A stretch of 64,000 nucleotides of DNA from Microbacterium foliorum (GCF_003367705.1 NZ_CP031425.1:1860001-1924000); one strand, 5' to 3'; positions 16,172 to 25,207 are shown, numbered from the stretch's first letter. The notes: generated by a model not told the origin, from the letters alone. Numbers and translations are program-made.

Positions 16172-16594
16172 GTGTCGCCCCTCCGTCTCCCGAGCCCGTG
16201 CTCCCTGTGCGGACGCACCGACGCGGTGCGGGTGTCCAGTGCTCTGATGTGCGCCTGGTGCGGATGGCGCTATGGCGACTCCCCCGATCCCGATCTCCCG
16301 CGTCCGGTGATCGAGGTCGTGTACTACATCCGCTACGCGCGTCGGGTGAAGATCGGCACGAGTCGCCGCCCGCGCCAGCGCCTGGGCAGCATCCGACACG
16401 AAGAGCTCCTCGCGTTCGAACCCGGAGGACGCGAGATCGAACAGGCGCGGCATCGCGAGTTCGCGGACATCCGAGAGGGCGGCGAGTGGTTCACCCTCAC
16501 GCCGCATCTCGAGAGCCACATCGCCGGACTCCGCACGGTGACCGACCCCTGGCAGCTCTATGCGCAGTGGGTGAGCCGCGCATCGCAGAACTGA
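16172..16594 (+). CDS. GIY-YIG domain protein with N-terminal zinc ribbon
   Basis: A 140-residue protein. The N-terminus holds two Cys-x2-Cys pairs (CSLC at 10-13 and CAWC at 27-30), a zinc ribbon. From about 49 comes a compact GIY-YIG nuclease-like domain of the T5orf172/Mug113 type: VYYIRYARRVKIGTSRRPRQ contains the Tyr-Tyr-Ile and Lys-Ile-Gly elements with the arginine region, and EQARHREFADIREGGEWF holds the conserved Glu, His and the terminal GEWF. Such proteins occur as stand-alone DNA-binding or nuclease-like accessories and in phages. Catalytic competence is uncertain. Confidence 0.75.
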   Translation: MSPLRLPSPCSLCGRTDAVRVSSALMCAWCGWRYGDSPDPDLPRPVIEVVYYIRYARRVKIGTSRRPRQRLGSIRHEELLAFEPGGREIEQARHREFADIREGGEWFTLTPHLESHIAGLRTVTDPWQLYAQWVSRASQN

Positions 16595-16634
16595 AGCCCC
16601 CGCACGGGACCGTGGTTCCGTGCGGGGGCTTCAG
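16592..16634. terminator. Bidirectional intrinsic terminator
   Basis: A long inverted repeat, GAAGCCCCCGCACGG / CCGTGCGGGGGCTTC, lies over the stop of the GIY-YIG gene and in front of the 3' end of the convergent SPW-repeat gene; it probably serves both. Confidence 0.8.
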
Positions 16635-16645
16635 AGTGCAGAGCG

Positions 16646-17026
16646 TCAGGCGCGGGCGGCCTTGACCTTCGCGGGCTGCGGCTGCGAGAACAGGACCACG
16701 AGGATCACGGCGACGCCGACGACGACGTGAGGCACCCAGACGTTCGGCGCCTCGGTCGAGAAGCCGAAGATCCACGGCGACAGGGCGAGGAAGAGGCTGG
16801 CGACGATGTCGAAGACGAGGTGGACCGGCATCGGGATGACGCCGAAGGGGCCCCACTCGTACTTGGTGAACAGGCTGTAGACGATGAGGCCGACGCCGAG
16901 CACGATCGGGATGATCACGGCGGGTCCGCCGATGCCCGCGAAGCCGAACAGCCACGGTGCTGCGATCAGAGCCACACCGACGATGTAGTCGAGGATGCCG
17001 TGGACCTTGGTGGGGATGAAGCGCAT
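16646..17026 (-). CDS. SPW-repeat membrane protein
   Basis: A 126-residue protein with four hydrophobic helices arranged as two SPW repeats: IAAPWLFGF (21-29) and ALSPWIFGF (81-89). SPW proteins (DUF of four-helix type) are common in bacteria but have no assigned function. The ATG at 17026 is fixed by a perfect AGGAGG six bases upstream, so longer frames are excluded. The C-terminal lysine-rich tail (QPAKVKAARA) is probably cytoplasmic. Confidence 0.9.
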   Translation of the reverse strand: MRFIPTKVHGILDYIVGVALIAAPWLFGFAGIGGPAVIIPIVLGVGLIVYSLFTKYEWGPFGVIPMPVHLVFDIVASLFLALSPWIFGFSTEAPNVWVPHVVVGVAVILVVLFSQPQPAKVKAARA

Positions 17027-17109
17027 GATTCCTCCTTGATTTCGCCGCTGTGTGCGACTCACAGGTTGTTCGCAGTGCCCACCGCAACGGATTGCCTCCA
17101 CTGCGCTCC

Positions 17110-17115
17110 TAGGCT
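17110..17115 (+). promoter_or_regulatory. Leaderless -10 element (TAGGCT)
   Basis: TAGGCT ends six bases before the ATG of the Pr6Pr gene. Confidence 0.5.
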
Positions 17116-17121
17116 GGGGCG

Positions 17122-17775
17122 ATGCGCACAGAGGCACTCCCCTCCCGCCGTGTCTCGGCGCTTCGCGGCATCGTGGGGGCGGCGGTGATCGGCATCCTCG
17201 TCTTCACCTACGTCATCGGGATCCCTCGACAGGGACCGAGCCTCTTCGACTTCTTCGGCTACTTCACGAATCTGACGAGCCTGATCGCGTGCCTCATCCT
17301 GCTGAGCACCAGCCTGCTCGGACTCCGTCGACGCCGCGTCCCGGCGGGGCTCACCACCGCGCGCGCAGTGGTGACTGCCTGCATGATCATGGTGGCGCTC
17401 GTCTACAACCTCATCGTGCCGGGCACAGGCAGCGCTCCCGCGTGGGTGAGCCTGGTGCTGCACACCGTCTTCCCGCTGCTGCTGGTGCTCGACTGGCTGC
17501 GTGTGGGCGATCGGCCCCCGCAGCCGTGGCGTCTGCTCTGGCTGGTGCTGCCCTATCCGATGCTCTGGCTCCTCGTCGTGCTGGGCCGCGGCGTCACAGA
17601 CGGATGGGTGCCGTACGGCTTCCTGCTCCCCGAGCGCGGTGTGGTGTCGCTCTCCACCACCGTCGCCGCCCTGCTGGTCGCGTTGCTCGTGGCTGCTGCC
17701 GCCGTATGGGCGCTCAGCCGGGTGCCTGCGCCGATCTCGCGGGTCAGCCCGCGGTCCACCCGTAGCGGCCGGTGA
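17122..17775 (+). CDS. Pr6Pr family membrane protein
   Basis: A 217-residue protein with six hydrophobic segments. FFGYFTNLTSLIACLILL near 45-62, an intramembrane 'yFT.lTnl' pattern, and the later LHTVFPLLLVLDWLR (about 113-127) with PYGFLLPE match the Pr6Pr (six-helix, FAR-17a/AIG1-like) family. Some relatives in eukaryotes hydrolyse fatty acid esters of hydroxy fatty acids via a Thr/His pair; a Thr and His occur at the matching places, but activity here is inference. The 3' end overlaps the convergent PemK-like gene by 32 bases. Confidence 0.8.
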   Translation: MRTEALPSRRVSALRGIVGAAVIGILVFTYVIGIPRQGPSLFDFFGYFTNLTSLIACLILLSTSLLGLRRRRVPAGLTTARAVVTACMIMVALVYNLIVPGTGSAPAWVSLVLHTVFPLLLVLDWLRVGDRPPQPWRLLWLVLPYPMLWLLVVLGRGVTDGWVPYGFLLPERGVVSLSTTVAALLVALLVAAAAVWALSRVPAPISRVSPRSTRSGR

Positions 17776-18289
17776 GAGCGGTGGAGACGCGTCGGTAGCG
17801 AGACCGATCGAGCACCGCGGCTTCGCGCCGCAGCCCCGTCTCATGGACGCTGTAGAGCAGCTCGATGTCGACCCAGGATTCTCTTCCCTGGGCGTCCCAG
17901 GCGCCGGAACCGATCGAGAGGAAGTCGCGCCGACCGTCGTGGGGCTTGCTCGTCATGCGCAGGGCGTAGACGCGATCGGATGACTGCCGCCCGATCACCA
18001 GCAGGGGCCGATCCTTGCCTCTGCCGTCGTTCTCCTCGTAGGGCACCCAGGTCCAGATGATCTCGCCGGCATCCGGAGCGCCGTCGCGCTGGGGCGCATA
18101 GCCGATGAGCAGATCACCGATCGATGCGGGGTCGATCCGCACGGTGCCGGTTCCTCGTGTCTCAGGAGCAGACCGCACACGCGAGACCGGGCGTCTCGGA
18201 CGAGTGTTCGTCCGAGACGCCCGGTCAGATCCCAGTGCTGTGAAGAGGATCTCCGCGAGTCGTGCCAGGATGCCGTTGCGTGTGCTCAC
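17744..18289 (-). CDS. PemK/MazF-family toxin-like protein, orphan
   Basis: A 181-residue protein. The first 50 residues are basic and poorly conserved; from about 55 there is a PemK/MazF-type SH3-like barrel: IGDLLIGYAPQ, GEIIWTWVPYEE, GKDRPLLVIGR (substrate-loop Arg/Pro) and VYALRMTSKP. MazF toxins cleave RNA. There is no antitoxin ORF on either side, which fits the chromosomal 'type II PemK/MazF' orphans common in Actinobacteria that may act in other roles. The GTG start has TAGGGT six bases upstream. Confidence 0.75.
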   Translation of the reverse strand: MSTRNGILARLAEILFTALGSDRASRTNTRPRRPVSRVRSAPETRGTGTVRIDPASIGDLLIGYAPQRDGAPDAGEIIWTWVPYEENDGRGKDRPLLVIGRQSSDRVYALRMTSKPHDGRRDFLSIGSGAWDAQGRESWVDIELLYSVHETGLRREAAVLDRSRYRRVSTALTGRYGWTAG

Positions 18290-18295
18290 ACGGTC

Positions 18296-18301
18296 ACCCT
18301 A
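18296..18301 (-). promoter_or_regulatory. Leaderless -10 element (TAGGGT) for the PemK-like gene
   Basis: On the minus strand TAGGGT ends six bases before the GTG at 18289, with no ribosome site between. Confidence 0.5.
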
Positions 18302-18309
18302 ACGGCAGG

Positions 18310-19548
18310 TCAGGCGTCAGCGAGCGCGTAGCCCTCCTCGCCGTGCACGACCTGGTCGACACCGGCGATCTCGTCTTCGTTCGTGACGCGGAAGCCGATC
18401 GTCTTCTCGATCGCGAAGCCGATGATGAAGGCGACGACGAAGGAGTAGATCAGCACACCGAGAGCGGCGATCACCTGGACCGCGAGCTGGCGGGCGTCGC
18501 CGCCGACGAACAGTCCGGTGCCGGTGGCGAAGAAGCCGAGGTACAGGGTTCCGATGAGCCCACCGACGAGGTGGATGCCGACGACGTCGAGCGAGTCGTC
18601 GAAGCCGAGACGGAACTTGAGCTCGATCGCCAGTGCGCAGACCACACCGGCCAGCAGGCCCAGCAGGAGCGCCCAGCCCGGCGTCAGGTTCGCGCACGCC
18701 GGGGTGATCGCGACGAGTCCGGCGACCGCACCCGATGCCGCACCCACGGAGGTGGGCTTGCCGTCCTTGATCTTCTCGATGAGGATCCAGCCGAGGATGG
18801 CCGCCGCGGTGGCGCCGAGCGTGTTGATGCCGATGAGTCCGACACCGCCCATGTCCTCCGAGAGCCACTCCGCACCGGCGTTGAAGCCGAACCAGCCGAA
18901 CCACAGCAGGGCGGCGCCGAGCAGGGTCAGCGGCACGTTGTGCGGCTTCAGGATGCCCTTCTGGAACCCGATGCGCTTGCCGAGGACGAGGGCGAGGGCG
19001 AGGGCCGCAGCTCCCGCGTTGATGTGCACCGCGGTACCACCGGCGTAGTCGATCACGCCGATCCCGCTGTCCTCACCGAAGAGCGTGGTGCCGAGGTTCA
19101 TGATCCATCCGCCACCCCAGACCCAGGCGGCGACGGGGAAGTATCCGACGGTGGCGAAGACGCCGGCGAAGATCAGCCAGCTGCCGAACTTCGCGCGGTC
19201 GGCGATGGCACCCGAGATCAGGGCCACCGTGATGATCGCGAACGTCGCACCGTAGGCGACGCCGAGCAGAGCGACGTTCGAGCCTTCACCGGCCGCGAGG
19301 CTGGAGAGCCCGATGTCGGCGAAGGGGTTGCCTGCGAAGGCGGTGGGGCTGTCGACAGCGCTCATCGAGAATCCGAAGAGGATCCAGAGCACTGCGACGA
19401 GGCCGATCGAGCCGAAGCTCATCATCATCATGCTGACGACGCTCTTGGCCTTCACGAGGCCGCCGTAGAAGAAGGCGACGCCGGGCGTCATGAGCAGTAC
19501 GAGGGCGGTCGCGGTGATCGCCCAGGAGATGTTGCCTGGAGCATCCAT
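18310..19548 (-). CDS. amtB: Ammonium transporter Amt
   Basis: A 412-residue Amt/MEP/Rh channel with eleven predicted helices. The pore twin histidines are His175 (GGTAVHINAG) and His326 (DVVGIHLVGG). The ammonium-entry region around Trp/Phe (GSWLIFAGVFATVGYFPVAAW) and the signature TLYLGFFATG are present. There is no glnK or glnD next to it, unlike many actinobacterial amtB operons. ATG at 19548 is used; a TTG two codons earlier is not needed. The upstream leader can fold so that the AGG ribosome site is paired (see the element at 19553-19619). Confidence 0.96.
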   Translation of the reverse strand: MDAPGNISWAITATALVLLMTPGVAFFYGGLVKAKSVVSMMMMSFGSIGLVAVLWILFGFSMSAVDSPTAFAGNPFADIGLSSLAAGEGSNVALLGVAYGATFAIITVALISGAIADRAKFGSWLIFAGVFATVGYFPVAAWVWGGGWIMNLGTTLFGEDSGIGVIDYAGGTAVHINAGAAALALALVLGKRIGFQKGILKPHNVPLTLLGAALLWFGWFGFNAGAEWLSEDMGGVGLIGINTLGATAAAILGWILIEKIKDGKPTSVGAASGAVAGLVAITPACANLTPGWALLLGLLAGVVCALAIELKFRLGFDDSLDVVGIHLVGGLIGTLYLGFFATGTGLFVGGDARQLAVQVIAALGVLIYSFVVAFIIGFAIEKTIGFRVTNEDEIAGVDQVVHGEEGYALADA

Positions 19549-19552
19549 AGTC

Positions 19553-19619
19553 AAACCTCACATTCGGGAACTGAGAGCTTCAGTGTGACGAGGCCCGATT
19601 TCCGGAATGCGTGAGGTTT
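19553..19619 (-). promoter_or_regulatory. amtB leader inverted repeat that can sequester the ribosome site
   Basis: The plus-strand arms AAACCTCACATTC (19553-19565) and GAATGCGTGAGGTTT (19605-19619) are complementary over 13 pairs with a 2-base bulge, enclosing 39 bases. In the amtB transcript the 3' arm reads GAATGTGAGGTTT and contains the only Shine-Dalgarno-like AGG. It could be an RNA switch or, as DNA, a dimer operator. Confidence 0.55.
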
Positions 19620-19662
19620 GTTGCGGCGACGTTACAGGAGCGCCCCGGGTGTGAACATCGCG

Positions 19663-20712
19663 TTACGCGACACTGCGATCCGCGTGTGTAAGTGCATTGA
19701 GTCTGGAGATGGCGCGCAGATACTTCTTGCGGTAGCCCCCACCCAGCATCTCGTCGGCGAACACCTGGTCGAGGCTCACACCGGTGGCGACGATCGGGAT
19801 CTGCGCGTCGTACACCCGGTCGACGAACGCGACGAATCGCAGCGCCTCGGACTGGTCCGTCAGCACCTGCACGTCGCGCAGGCCGACGAGGTCGAGACCG
19901 GAGATCACCCGGAGGTACCGCGAGGGGTGCACTCGAGCGAGGTGGCGGATGACATCGCCGAAGGCGTCGTCGGATGCGGTTCCGCTCGCCGCTCCGGTCT
20001 CGACGGCCTTTCCGTACTCGGCGGCGTCGCTCACGACCGCATGACCGTCGAGAGCGCGCTGACGGAAGTCGACGCCGTCGATGCGGATCGTCTGGAAGCT
20101 GTCCGCCATGGCGTGGATCTCGCGCAGGAAGTCCTGCGCCGCGAACCGTCCCTCGCCGAGCGCGTTCGGCGGAGTGTTCGAGGTCGCCGCGAGCTTCGTG
20201 CCCGTGGGCACCAGCTCGCCGATGAGACGGGTCATCACCATCGTGTCACCGGGATCATCGAGCTCGAACTCATCGATGCAGAGAAGATCCGCGCCCTTGA
20301 GGAGGTCGACCGTGTTCTTGTATCCGAGGGCGCCCACGAGCGCCGTGTACTCGATGAACGATCCGAAGTACTTACGGCGAGCAGGCATGGCGTGATAGAT
20401 CGCCGCGAGCAGGTGTGTCTTGCCGACACCGAAGCCGCCGTCCAGGTAGACCCCGGGCTTGGCGTCGGGTTCTTTCTTCGCCCTGCTGAAGAAACCGCCG
20501 CGCTTCATGGGGGCGCCGGGGCCCGCGAAGCGGATCAGCGTCTCCTTGGCCTCTTCCTGCGAGGGATAGGCGTCATCCGCACGGTAGCTCTCGAAGGTCG
20601 CGCCGTCGAACTGGGGCGGCGGGACCAGACTCGCCAGCATCTCCGGACCCGAGACGGTCGGCTGGCGGTCGGTCAGGTGCACGATGCCCGTGCGGCTGGG
20701 CGTGTCGGTCAT
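19663..20712 (-). CDS. zapE: AFG1/ZapE-family ATPase
   Basis: A 349-residue P-loop ATPase. Walker A is GGFGVGKT (92-99, Lys98) and Walker B is LLCIDEFE (143-150). [28 protein letters not shown] and the C-terminal [15 protein letters not shown] are typical of the AFG1 family, which in E. coli (ZapE) acts at the division site and in mitochondria assists protein turnover. The ATG at 20712 is used; the longer upstream frame is atypical. Divergent from the rhodanese gene across 146 bases. Confidence 0.92.
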   Translation of the reverse strand: MTDTPSRTGIVHLTDRQPTVSGPEMLASLVPPPQFDGATFESYRADDAYPSQEEAKETLIRFAGPGAPMKRGGFFSRAKKEPDAKPGVYLDGGFGVGKTHLLAAIYHAMPARRKYFGSFIEYTALVGALGYKNTVDLLKGADLLCIDEFELDDPGDTMVMTRLIGELVPTGTKLAATSNTPPNALGEGRFAAQDFLREIHAMADSFQTIRIDGVDFRQRALDGHAVVSDAAEYGKAVETGAASGTASDDAFGDVIRHLARVHPSRYLRVISGLDLVGLRDVQVLTDQSEALRFVAFVDRVYDAQIPIVATGVSLDQVFADEMLGGGYRKKYLRAISRLNALTHADRSVA

Positions 20713-20858
20713 CAGAGTCCTGTATCGGGGGCGCACCTGTGTCGAAGTCTTACGAATCGGGTGCAGGGCGCACGGCGTGGATCTATCGTCGAAGTATCGG
20801 CTCCACATTACGCCGTCACCACCTGCACCATCGCCGCTCACCGTCTGAGGAGATCCCT

Positions 20859-21752
20859 GTGGCCATCGAGTTCGACACCACCTCACCCAAGTTCGCCGAG
20901 TACTCGGAGCCGGGGCGGCTCGTGAGCACCGAGTGGCTCGCCGAGCGCCTCGGAACACCGGGACTGGTCGTGGTGGAGTCCGACGAGGACGTCCTGCTCT
21001 ACGAGACGGGGCACATTCCCGGCGCGGTGAAGGTCGACTGGCACACCGAGCTCAACGATCCCGTCGTGCGCGACTACGTCGACGGCGAAGGCTTCGCGAC
21101 GCTGCTCAGCCGCAAGGGGATCTCCCGCGACGACACCGTCGTGATCTACGGCGACAAGAACAACTGGTGGGCCGCCTACGCGCTCTGGGTCTTCTCGCTG
21201 TTCGGCCACGAGGACGTCCGCCTGCTCGACGGCGGCCGTGACCGCTGGATCTCCGAGGGACGCGAGATCACCCGTGACGCACCGACGCCCACGCCGACCG
21301 AGTACCCGATCGTGCAGCGCGATGACTCCGCCATCCGCGCGTACAAGGACGATGTGCTCGCCCACATCGGCAGCCCGCTGATCGACGTCCGCTCTCCCGA
21401 GGAGTACAACGGTGAGCGCACCACCGCGCCCGCGTACCCCGAAGAGGGCACACTGCGGGCCGGCCACATCCCCACCGCCCAGAGCGTGCCGTGGGCCAAG
21501 GCCGTGGCGGAGGACGGCGGATTCCGCCCGCGCGCCGAGCTCGATGCCATCTACCGCGACGGCGCCGGACTCGTGGACGGCGACGAGGTCGTCGCGTACT
21601 GCCGGATCGGTGAGCGATCCAGCCACACCTGGTTCGTGCTGAAGCACCTCCTGGGCTTCGAGAACGTGCGCAACTATGACGGTTCGTGGACCGAGTGGGG
21701 CAGCGCGGTGCGGGTGCCGATCGTCACGGGCTCGGAGCCCGGTTCCCTCTGA
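20859..21752 (+). CDS. Thiosulfate sulfurtransferase (rhodanese), two-domain
   Basis: A 297-residue protein with two rhodanese domains. The N-terminal domain is inactive ([22 protein letters not shown] with Asp at the Cys position) and the C-terminal domain has the active loop CRIGERS with Cys248. The mid-region [11 protein letters not shown] and [11 protein letters not shown] are standard. GTG at 20859 has TGAGGAGA upstream. The gene ends 19 bases before sufE, so the pair may form a sulfur-mobilisation unit. The physiological donor and acceptor are not determined by sequence. Confidence 0.93.
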   Translation: MAIEFDTTSPKFAEYSEPGRLVSTEWLAERLGTPGLVVVESDEDVLLYETGHIPGAVKVDWHTELNDPVVRDYVDGEGFATLLSRKGISRDDTVVIYGDKNNWWAAYALWVFSLFGHEDVRLLDGGRDRWISEGREITRDAPTPTPTEYPIVQRDDSAIRAYKDDVLAHIGSPLIDVRSPEEYNGERTTAPAYPEEGTLRAGHIPTAQSVPWAKAVAEDGGFRPRAELDAIYRDGAGLVDGDEVVAYCRIGERSSHTWFVLKHLLGFENVRNYDGSWTEWGSAVRVPIVTGSEPGSL

Positions 21753-21771
21753 CCGTGGAAGAATGACGGGG

Positions 21772-22203
21772 ATGAGCACCAGCGACGTTCCTGCCACCCT
21801 CGCCGAGATCCGCGACGGCTTCCTCGAGACACCCGAGGCCGACCGCCTGCTGCTCCTGCTGGAGTACTCGGACGAACTGCCTGCGGTCTCCGAGGAGGTC
21901 GCGAATCACCCGGAGATGTACGAGCGCGTGGCCGAGTGCCAGTCGCCCGTCTACATCTACGTCGAGGTCGACGAGGGCATCGTCACGATGCACGCCACGG
22001 CTCCGCCGGAGGCTCCGACGACGCGCGGATTCGCGAGCATCCTGGTGCAGGGCATCTCGGGCCTCACCGCCGACGAGGTGCTGGCGATCCCCGACGACTA
22101 CCCGCAGTCGATCGGTCTCACGAAGGCCGTCTCACCTCTGCGGATCGGCGGCATGACCGGAATGCTGATGCGCGCCAAGAATCAGGTCAGGCAGAAGCGC
22201 TGA
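21772..22203 (+). CDS. sufE: SufE-family sulfur acceptor protein
   Basis: A 143-residue SufE-like protein. The persulfide-accepting cysteine is Cys56 in ERVAECQSPVYI. The later RGFASILVQGISGLTADEVL is the family's second signature. SufE takes sulfur from a cysteine desulfurase; here the neighbour is a rhodanese, a frequent actinobacterial pairing that suggests sulfur transfer between the two. The last 17 bases overlap the convergent hydrolase gene. Confidence 0.92.
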   Translation: MSTSDVPATLAEIRDGFLETPEADRLLLLLEYSDELPAVSEEVANHPEMYERVAECQSPVYIYVEVDEGIVTMHATAPPEAPTTRGFASILVQGISGLTADEVLAIPDDYPQSIGLTKAVSPLRIGGMTGMLMRAKNQVRQKR

Positions 22204-23341
22204 AGCCCTGCGAGGCCAGCCATCCGGTGATCGCGGTGTTCCAGCCGGTCTGGTCGTAGTTCCACAGCTTCGTGTGGCGAGCGACCGAGAAGCTCGGCAT
22301 CGTCACGAGATCCGGCCTCGCCCGTTGCAGCGCGTGCGAGGCGTCTGCAGGCACGAAACCGTCGTCGTCGCTGTGCAGGATCAGGATCGGCACCGCCAGT
22401 TCATCGGCCCTGGCGACCATGTCGAGCCGGTCGAAGGGAATGGCATCCTCCGCGCCGCTGAGTCGCGCGGTCAGCGGCACCGAGAGTGCGCTCATGGCGA
22501 GATCCGGCAGCGGTGCACGCATCCCCGCCTCCCTCGCCTGGAAGCGCAGCACGGTCCGCCAGTCGATCACGGGAGACTCGAGGATCAGCCCGGCGATGCG
22601 GTCGCGATGGCCTGAATTGACCGCGGTCTGCAGCGACACGGCGCCGCCCATCGACCACCCCATCAGGATCACCCGCTCGGCTCCGTGCCGCAGCGCGTAG
22701 GCCACCGCAGCATCGACGTCGCGCCATTCGGCCGCACCGAGGGCGTAGGCGCCCGCACGACTGCGCGGCGCCTCGCCGTCGTTGCGATACGAGACCACGA
22801 GATTCGGGAACCCCGCCGCATGGAGCACCGGCACCGCCCGCAGGCACTCCGCACGGGTCACTCCGCGTCCGTGCACCTGGATGACCCAGGTCGAGGACTC
22901 CGCGGGGAAGAACCACGCGGGACACGGGCCGGCAGGCGAGCCGATCAGCACGTTCTCCCATCGCAGGTGCAGCTCACTCGGCGTCGCGTAGTACCAGCCG
23001 CTGAACGCCGCATCGCGGTCGACCTGAGCCCCCGTCTCGATCTCGGTCAGCAGCTTGCGTCGCACACTTGTCGCACCGACGCTGAGCACGGCACCGAGCT
23101 TGACGTAGCCATAGGTGCCCGAGGTGAACAGGCCGTAGCGCCCCGGCAGCTCGGTGTCGCGCGTACGGGACAGTTCGATGGTCTGCGCACCGGTGTCGAC
23201 GGCGAGGATCCGCGCATCCGCCGGGCGTTTCGCCGGAATCACCACCCGTCGTGCGATGCGCAGCACGAGCAGGGTCATCGCCGCCCCGAGAGCGAGCAGC
23301 ACAGGGACAAGGAGCGCAACGGCGTGCCTGAGACTCTTCAT
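22187..23341 (-). CDS. Membrane-anchored alpha/beta hydrolase
   Basis: A 384-residue protein with an N-terminal membrane segment (8-29), about 110 residues without a recognised domain, then an alpha/beta-hydrolase fold. HGRG (157-160) forms the oxyanion hole, Ser230 in MGWSMGGA is the nucleophile, HSDDDGFVPAD supplies the acid and ARHTKLWN carries the histidine. Such two-part hydrolases are common in Microbacteriaceae, with unknown substrates. AGGAAG precedes the ATG at 23341. Convergent with sufE and divergent from the DUF3000 gene. Confidence 0.87.
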   Translation of the reverse strand: MKSLRHAVALLVPVLLALGAAMTLLVLRIARRVVIPAKRPADARILAVDTGAQTIELSRTRDTELPGRYGLFTSGTYGYVKLGAVLSVGATSVRRKLLTEIETGAQVDRDAAFSGWYYATPSELHLRWENVLIGSPAGPCPAWFFPAESSTWVIQVHGRGVTRAECLRAVPVLHAAGFPNLVVSYRNDGEAPRSRAGAYALGAAEWRDVDAAVAYALRHGAERVILMGWSMGGAVSLQTAVNSGHRDRIAGLILESPVIDWRTVLRFQAREAGMRAPLPDLAMSALSVPLTARLSGAEDAIPFDRLDMVARADELAVPILILHSDDDGFVPADASHALQRARPDLVTMPSFSVARHTKLWNYDQTGWNTAITGWLASQGFSASA

Positions 23342-23354
23342 CGCTTCCTGACTC

Positions 23355-23360
23355 TAGCCT
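23355..23360 (+). promoter_or_regulatory. Leaderless -10 element (TAGCCT)
   Basis: TAGCCT ends six bases before the GTG of the DUF3000 gene. Confidence 0.5.
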
Positions 23361-23366
23361 GTTGCC

Positions 23367-23948
23367 GTGACCGCACACCCCGATGCCGGGACGATCTTCG
23401 ACGACGCCGTGGCCGAACTGCGTGATATCGCGTTCCGCGCGGACATCACGATCCGAGAGATCCCCACGCCGCAAGGCCTCGCCCCGCACGCGCTGGCGCT
23501 CGCCGCCGATGTCCGCCCTGATGACGAGGGCGAGTCCGCGTACGGCACCGGCCGCTTCGTGCTCCTGCACGACCCCGACACCCCCAGCGCCTGGGACGGC
23601 GCATGGCGCATCGTCATCTTCGCCCAGGCTCCTCTGGAGACGGAGATCGGCACCGACCCGCTCCTCGCCGATGTCACCTGGTCGTGGCTCGTCGACGCCC
23701 TGGACTCCCGTGGCGCGGTCTACCACTCGGCATCCGGCACGTCGACCAAGACGCTGTCGAAGGGCTTCGGGACCCTCTCCGTCGAGGGCGACGGCGCTCA
23801 GATAGAATTGAGGGCGTCCTGGACACCCGATGGCCCCTTCGCCCCCCACGTCGAAGCCTGGGTCGAGCTGGTCGGGATGCTGGCGGGTCTTCCGCCCGGT
23901 TCCGAGGGCATCGCCGTGATCGGCGCTCGAAAGGCAGCACGTGACTGA
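23367..23948 (+). CDS. DUF3000 family protein
   Basis: A 193-residue actinobacterial protein. FDDAVAELRD, an acidic DDEGESAYGTGRFVLLHDPD loop, APLETEIGTDPLLADVTWSW and ASWTPDGPFAPHVEAWVEL are typical of DUF3000. Function unknown. In many Actinobacteria it immediately precedes the RNase D gene, and here the two overlap by 8 bases (23941-23948), implying coupled translation and a possible link to RNA processing. GTG start in leaderless arrangement. Confidence 0.92.
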   Translation: MTAHPDAGTIFDDAVAELRDIAFRADITIREIPTPQGLAPHALALAADVRPDDEGESAYGTGRFVLLHDPDTPSAWDGAWRIVIFAQAPLETEIGTDPLLADVTWSWLVDALDSRGAVYHSASGTSTKTLSKGFGTLSVEGDGAQIELRASWTPDGPFAPHVEAWVELVGMLAGLPPGSEGIAVIGARKAARD

Positions 23949-25134
23949 ATACTCCGTGATCTCCGACGTGTCGGAGTTCCACGCGGCCTGCGCCGCCCTG
24001 GCAGCAGGTTCGGGCCCGGTGGCCGTCGATGTGGAGCGGGCATCCGGATTCCGCTACTCCCAGCGTGCCTACCTGGTGCAGGTGTACCGCCGCGAGGCCG
24101 GCGTCTTCCTCTTCGATCCGCCGGCGCTCGGCGACTTCTCGCCGCTGCAGCAAGCCATCGGAGACGTGCTGTGGGTCTTCCATGCCGCCAGCCAGGATCT
24201 GCCCTCGCTGCGGGAACTCGACCTCGTGCCGCACTCCATCTTCGACACCGAACTCGCCTCGCGACTGCTCGGCCACGAGCGCGTCGGTCTCGCCGCCGTG
24301 GTCGAGAACGCCCTCGGCATCACGCTCAAGAAGGAGCACTCTGCAGCGGACTGGTCGACGCGACCGCTGCCTGCCGCGTGGCTGGAGTATGCGGCACTGG
24401 ACGTGCTGCACCTGATCGACGTGTACGAGATCCTGCAGGCGGAGCTCGAGGACCAGGGCAAGACCGAGTTCGCCGCCGAGGAGTTCGCGGCGACGCTCAC
24501 GCGCCTGCCGAAGCCGCCGAGAGAAGACCCGTGGCGACGGCTCAGCGGACTGCATCAGGTGCGCGGGGCTCGCAATCTGGCCGTCGCACGCTCCCTCTGG
24601 CAGGCTCGCGAGTCGTTCGCCCAGGACCAGGACGTCTCGCCCGGGCGCCTCGTTCCCGACCGATCGCTGGTCGCCGCCGTGCTCGCGAACCCCCAGAGCA
24701 AGCAGGCGCTCGCCGGCACCAAGGAGTTCCAGGGAAGGGCGAGTCGCTCGCAGATCGATCGATGGTGGCAGGCCATGGTCGACGGCCGCTCGACGGAGGA
24801 TCTTCCGCGCGAACGCGTGCCGAGCGACACGCTGCCTCCTCCCCGCGCATGGGCCGACCGGAATCCCGAAGCGGATGCTCGGCTCAAGGCCGCGCGACCC
24901 GTGGTGGAGGCGACCGCCGAAGAGATGGGGATGCCCACCGAGAACCTGCTGACCCCCGATCACCTCCGTCGCGTCGCCTGGGATGTGCCGGGCCCGACCG
25001 CCGAAGACATCGGAGCAGCGCTCGAAGCGCTTGGCGCCCGCCCCTGGCAGATTGCACAGACCGCACAGAAGATCGCCGACGCCTTTGTAGAGGCGGCGCA
25101 AACCCCGGACGAGACGCCCGCGGACGCTTCGTAG
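23941..25134 (+). CDS. rnd: Ribonuclease D (3'-5' exonuclease with HRDC domain)
   Basis: A 397-residue DEDDy exonuclease. The catalytic acidic residues are Asp30 and Glu32 (AVDVERASG), Asp86 (HAASQDLPSL), and Tyr150 and Asp154 in LEYAALDVLHL. An HRDC domain follows at about 205-285 (WRRLSGLHQVRGARNLAVAR), then a helical C-terminus. RNase D trims tRNA precursors and other stable RNA 3' ends. It is coupled by overlap to DUF3000. GTG start at 23941. Confidence 0.95.
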   Translation: MTEYSVISDVSEFHAACAALAAGSGPVAVDVERASGFRYSQRAYLVQVYRREAGVFLFDPPALGDFSPLQQAIGDVLWVFHAASQDLPSLRELDLVPHSIFDTELASRLLGHERVGLAAVVENALGITLKKEHSAADWSTRPLPAAWLEYAALDVLHLIDVYEILQAELEDQGKTEFAAEEFAATLTRLPKPPREDPWRRLSGLHQVRGARNLAVARSLWQARESFAQDQDVSPGRLVPDRSLVAAVLANPQSKQALAGTKEFQGRASRSQIDRWWQAMVDGRSTEDLPRERVPSDTLPPPRAWADRNPEADARLKAARPVVEATAEEMGMPTENLLTPDHLRRVAWDVPGPTAEDIGAALEALGARPWQIAQTAQKIADAFVEAAQTPDETPADAS

Positions 25135-25207
25135 GTTCGATCCAACCGATTCCTCCCGGTTTCCAGCCCTCCATAGACTGAGGCCACCGCACAAACTTGG
25201 AGGCAGA

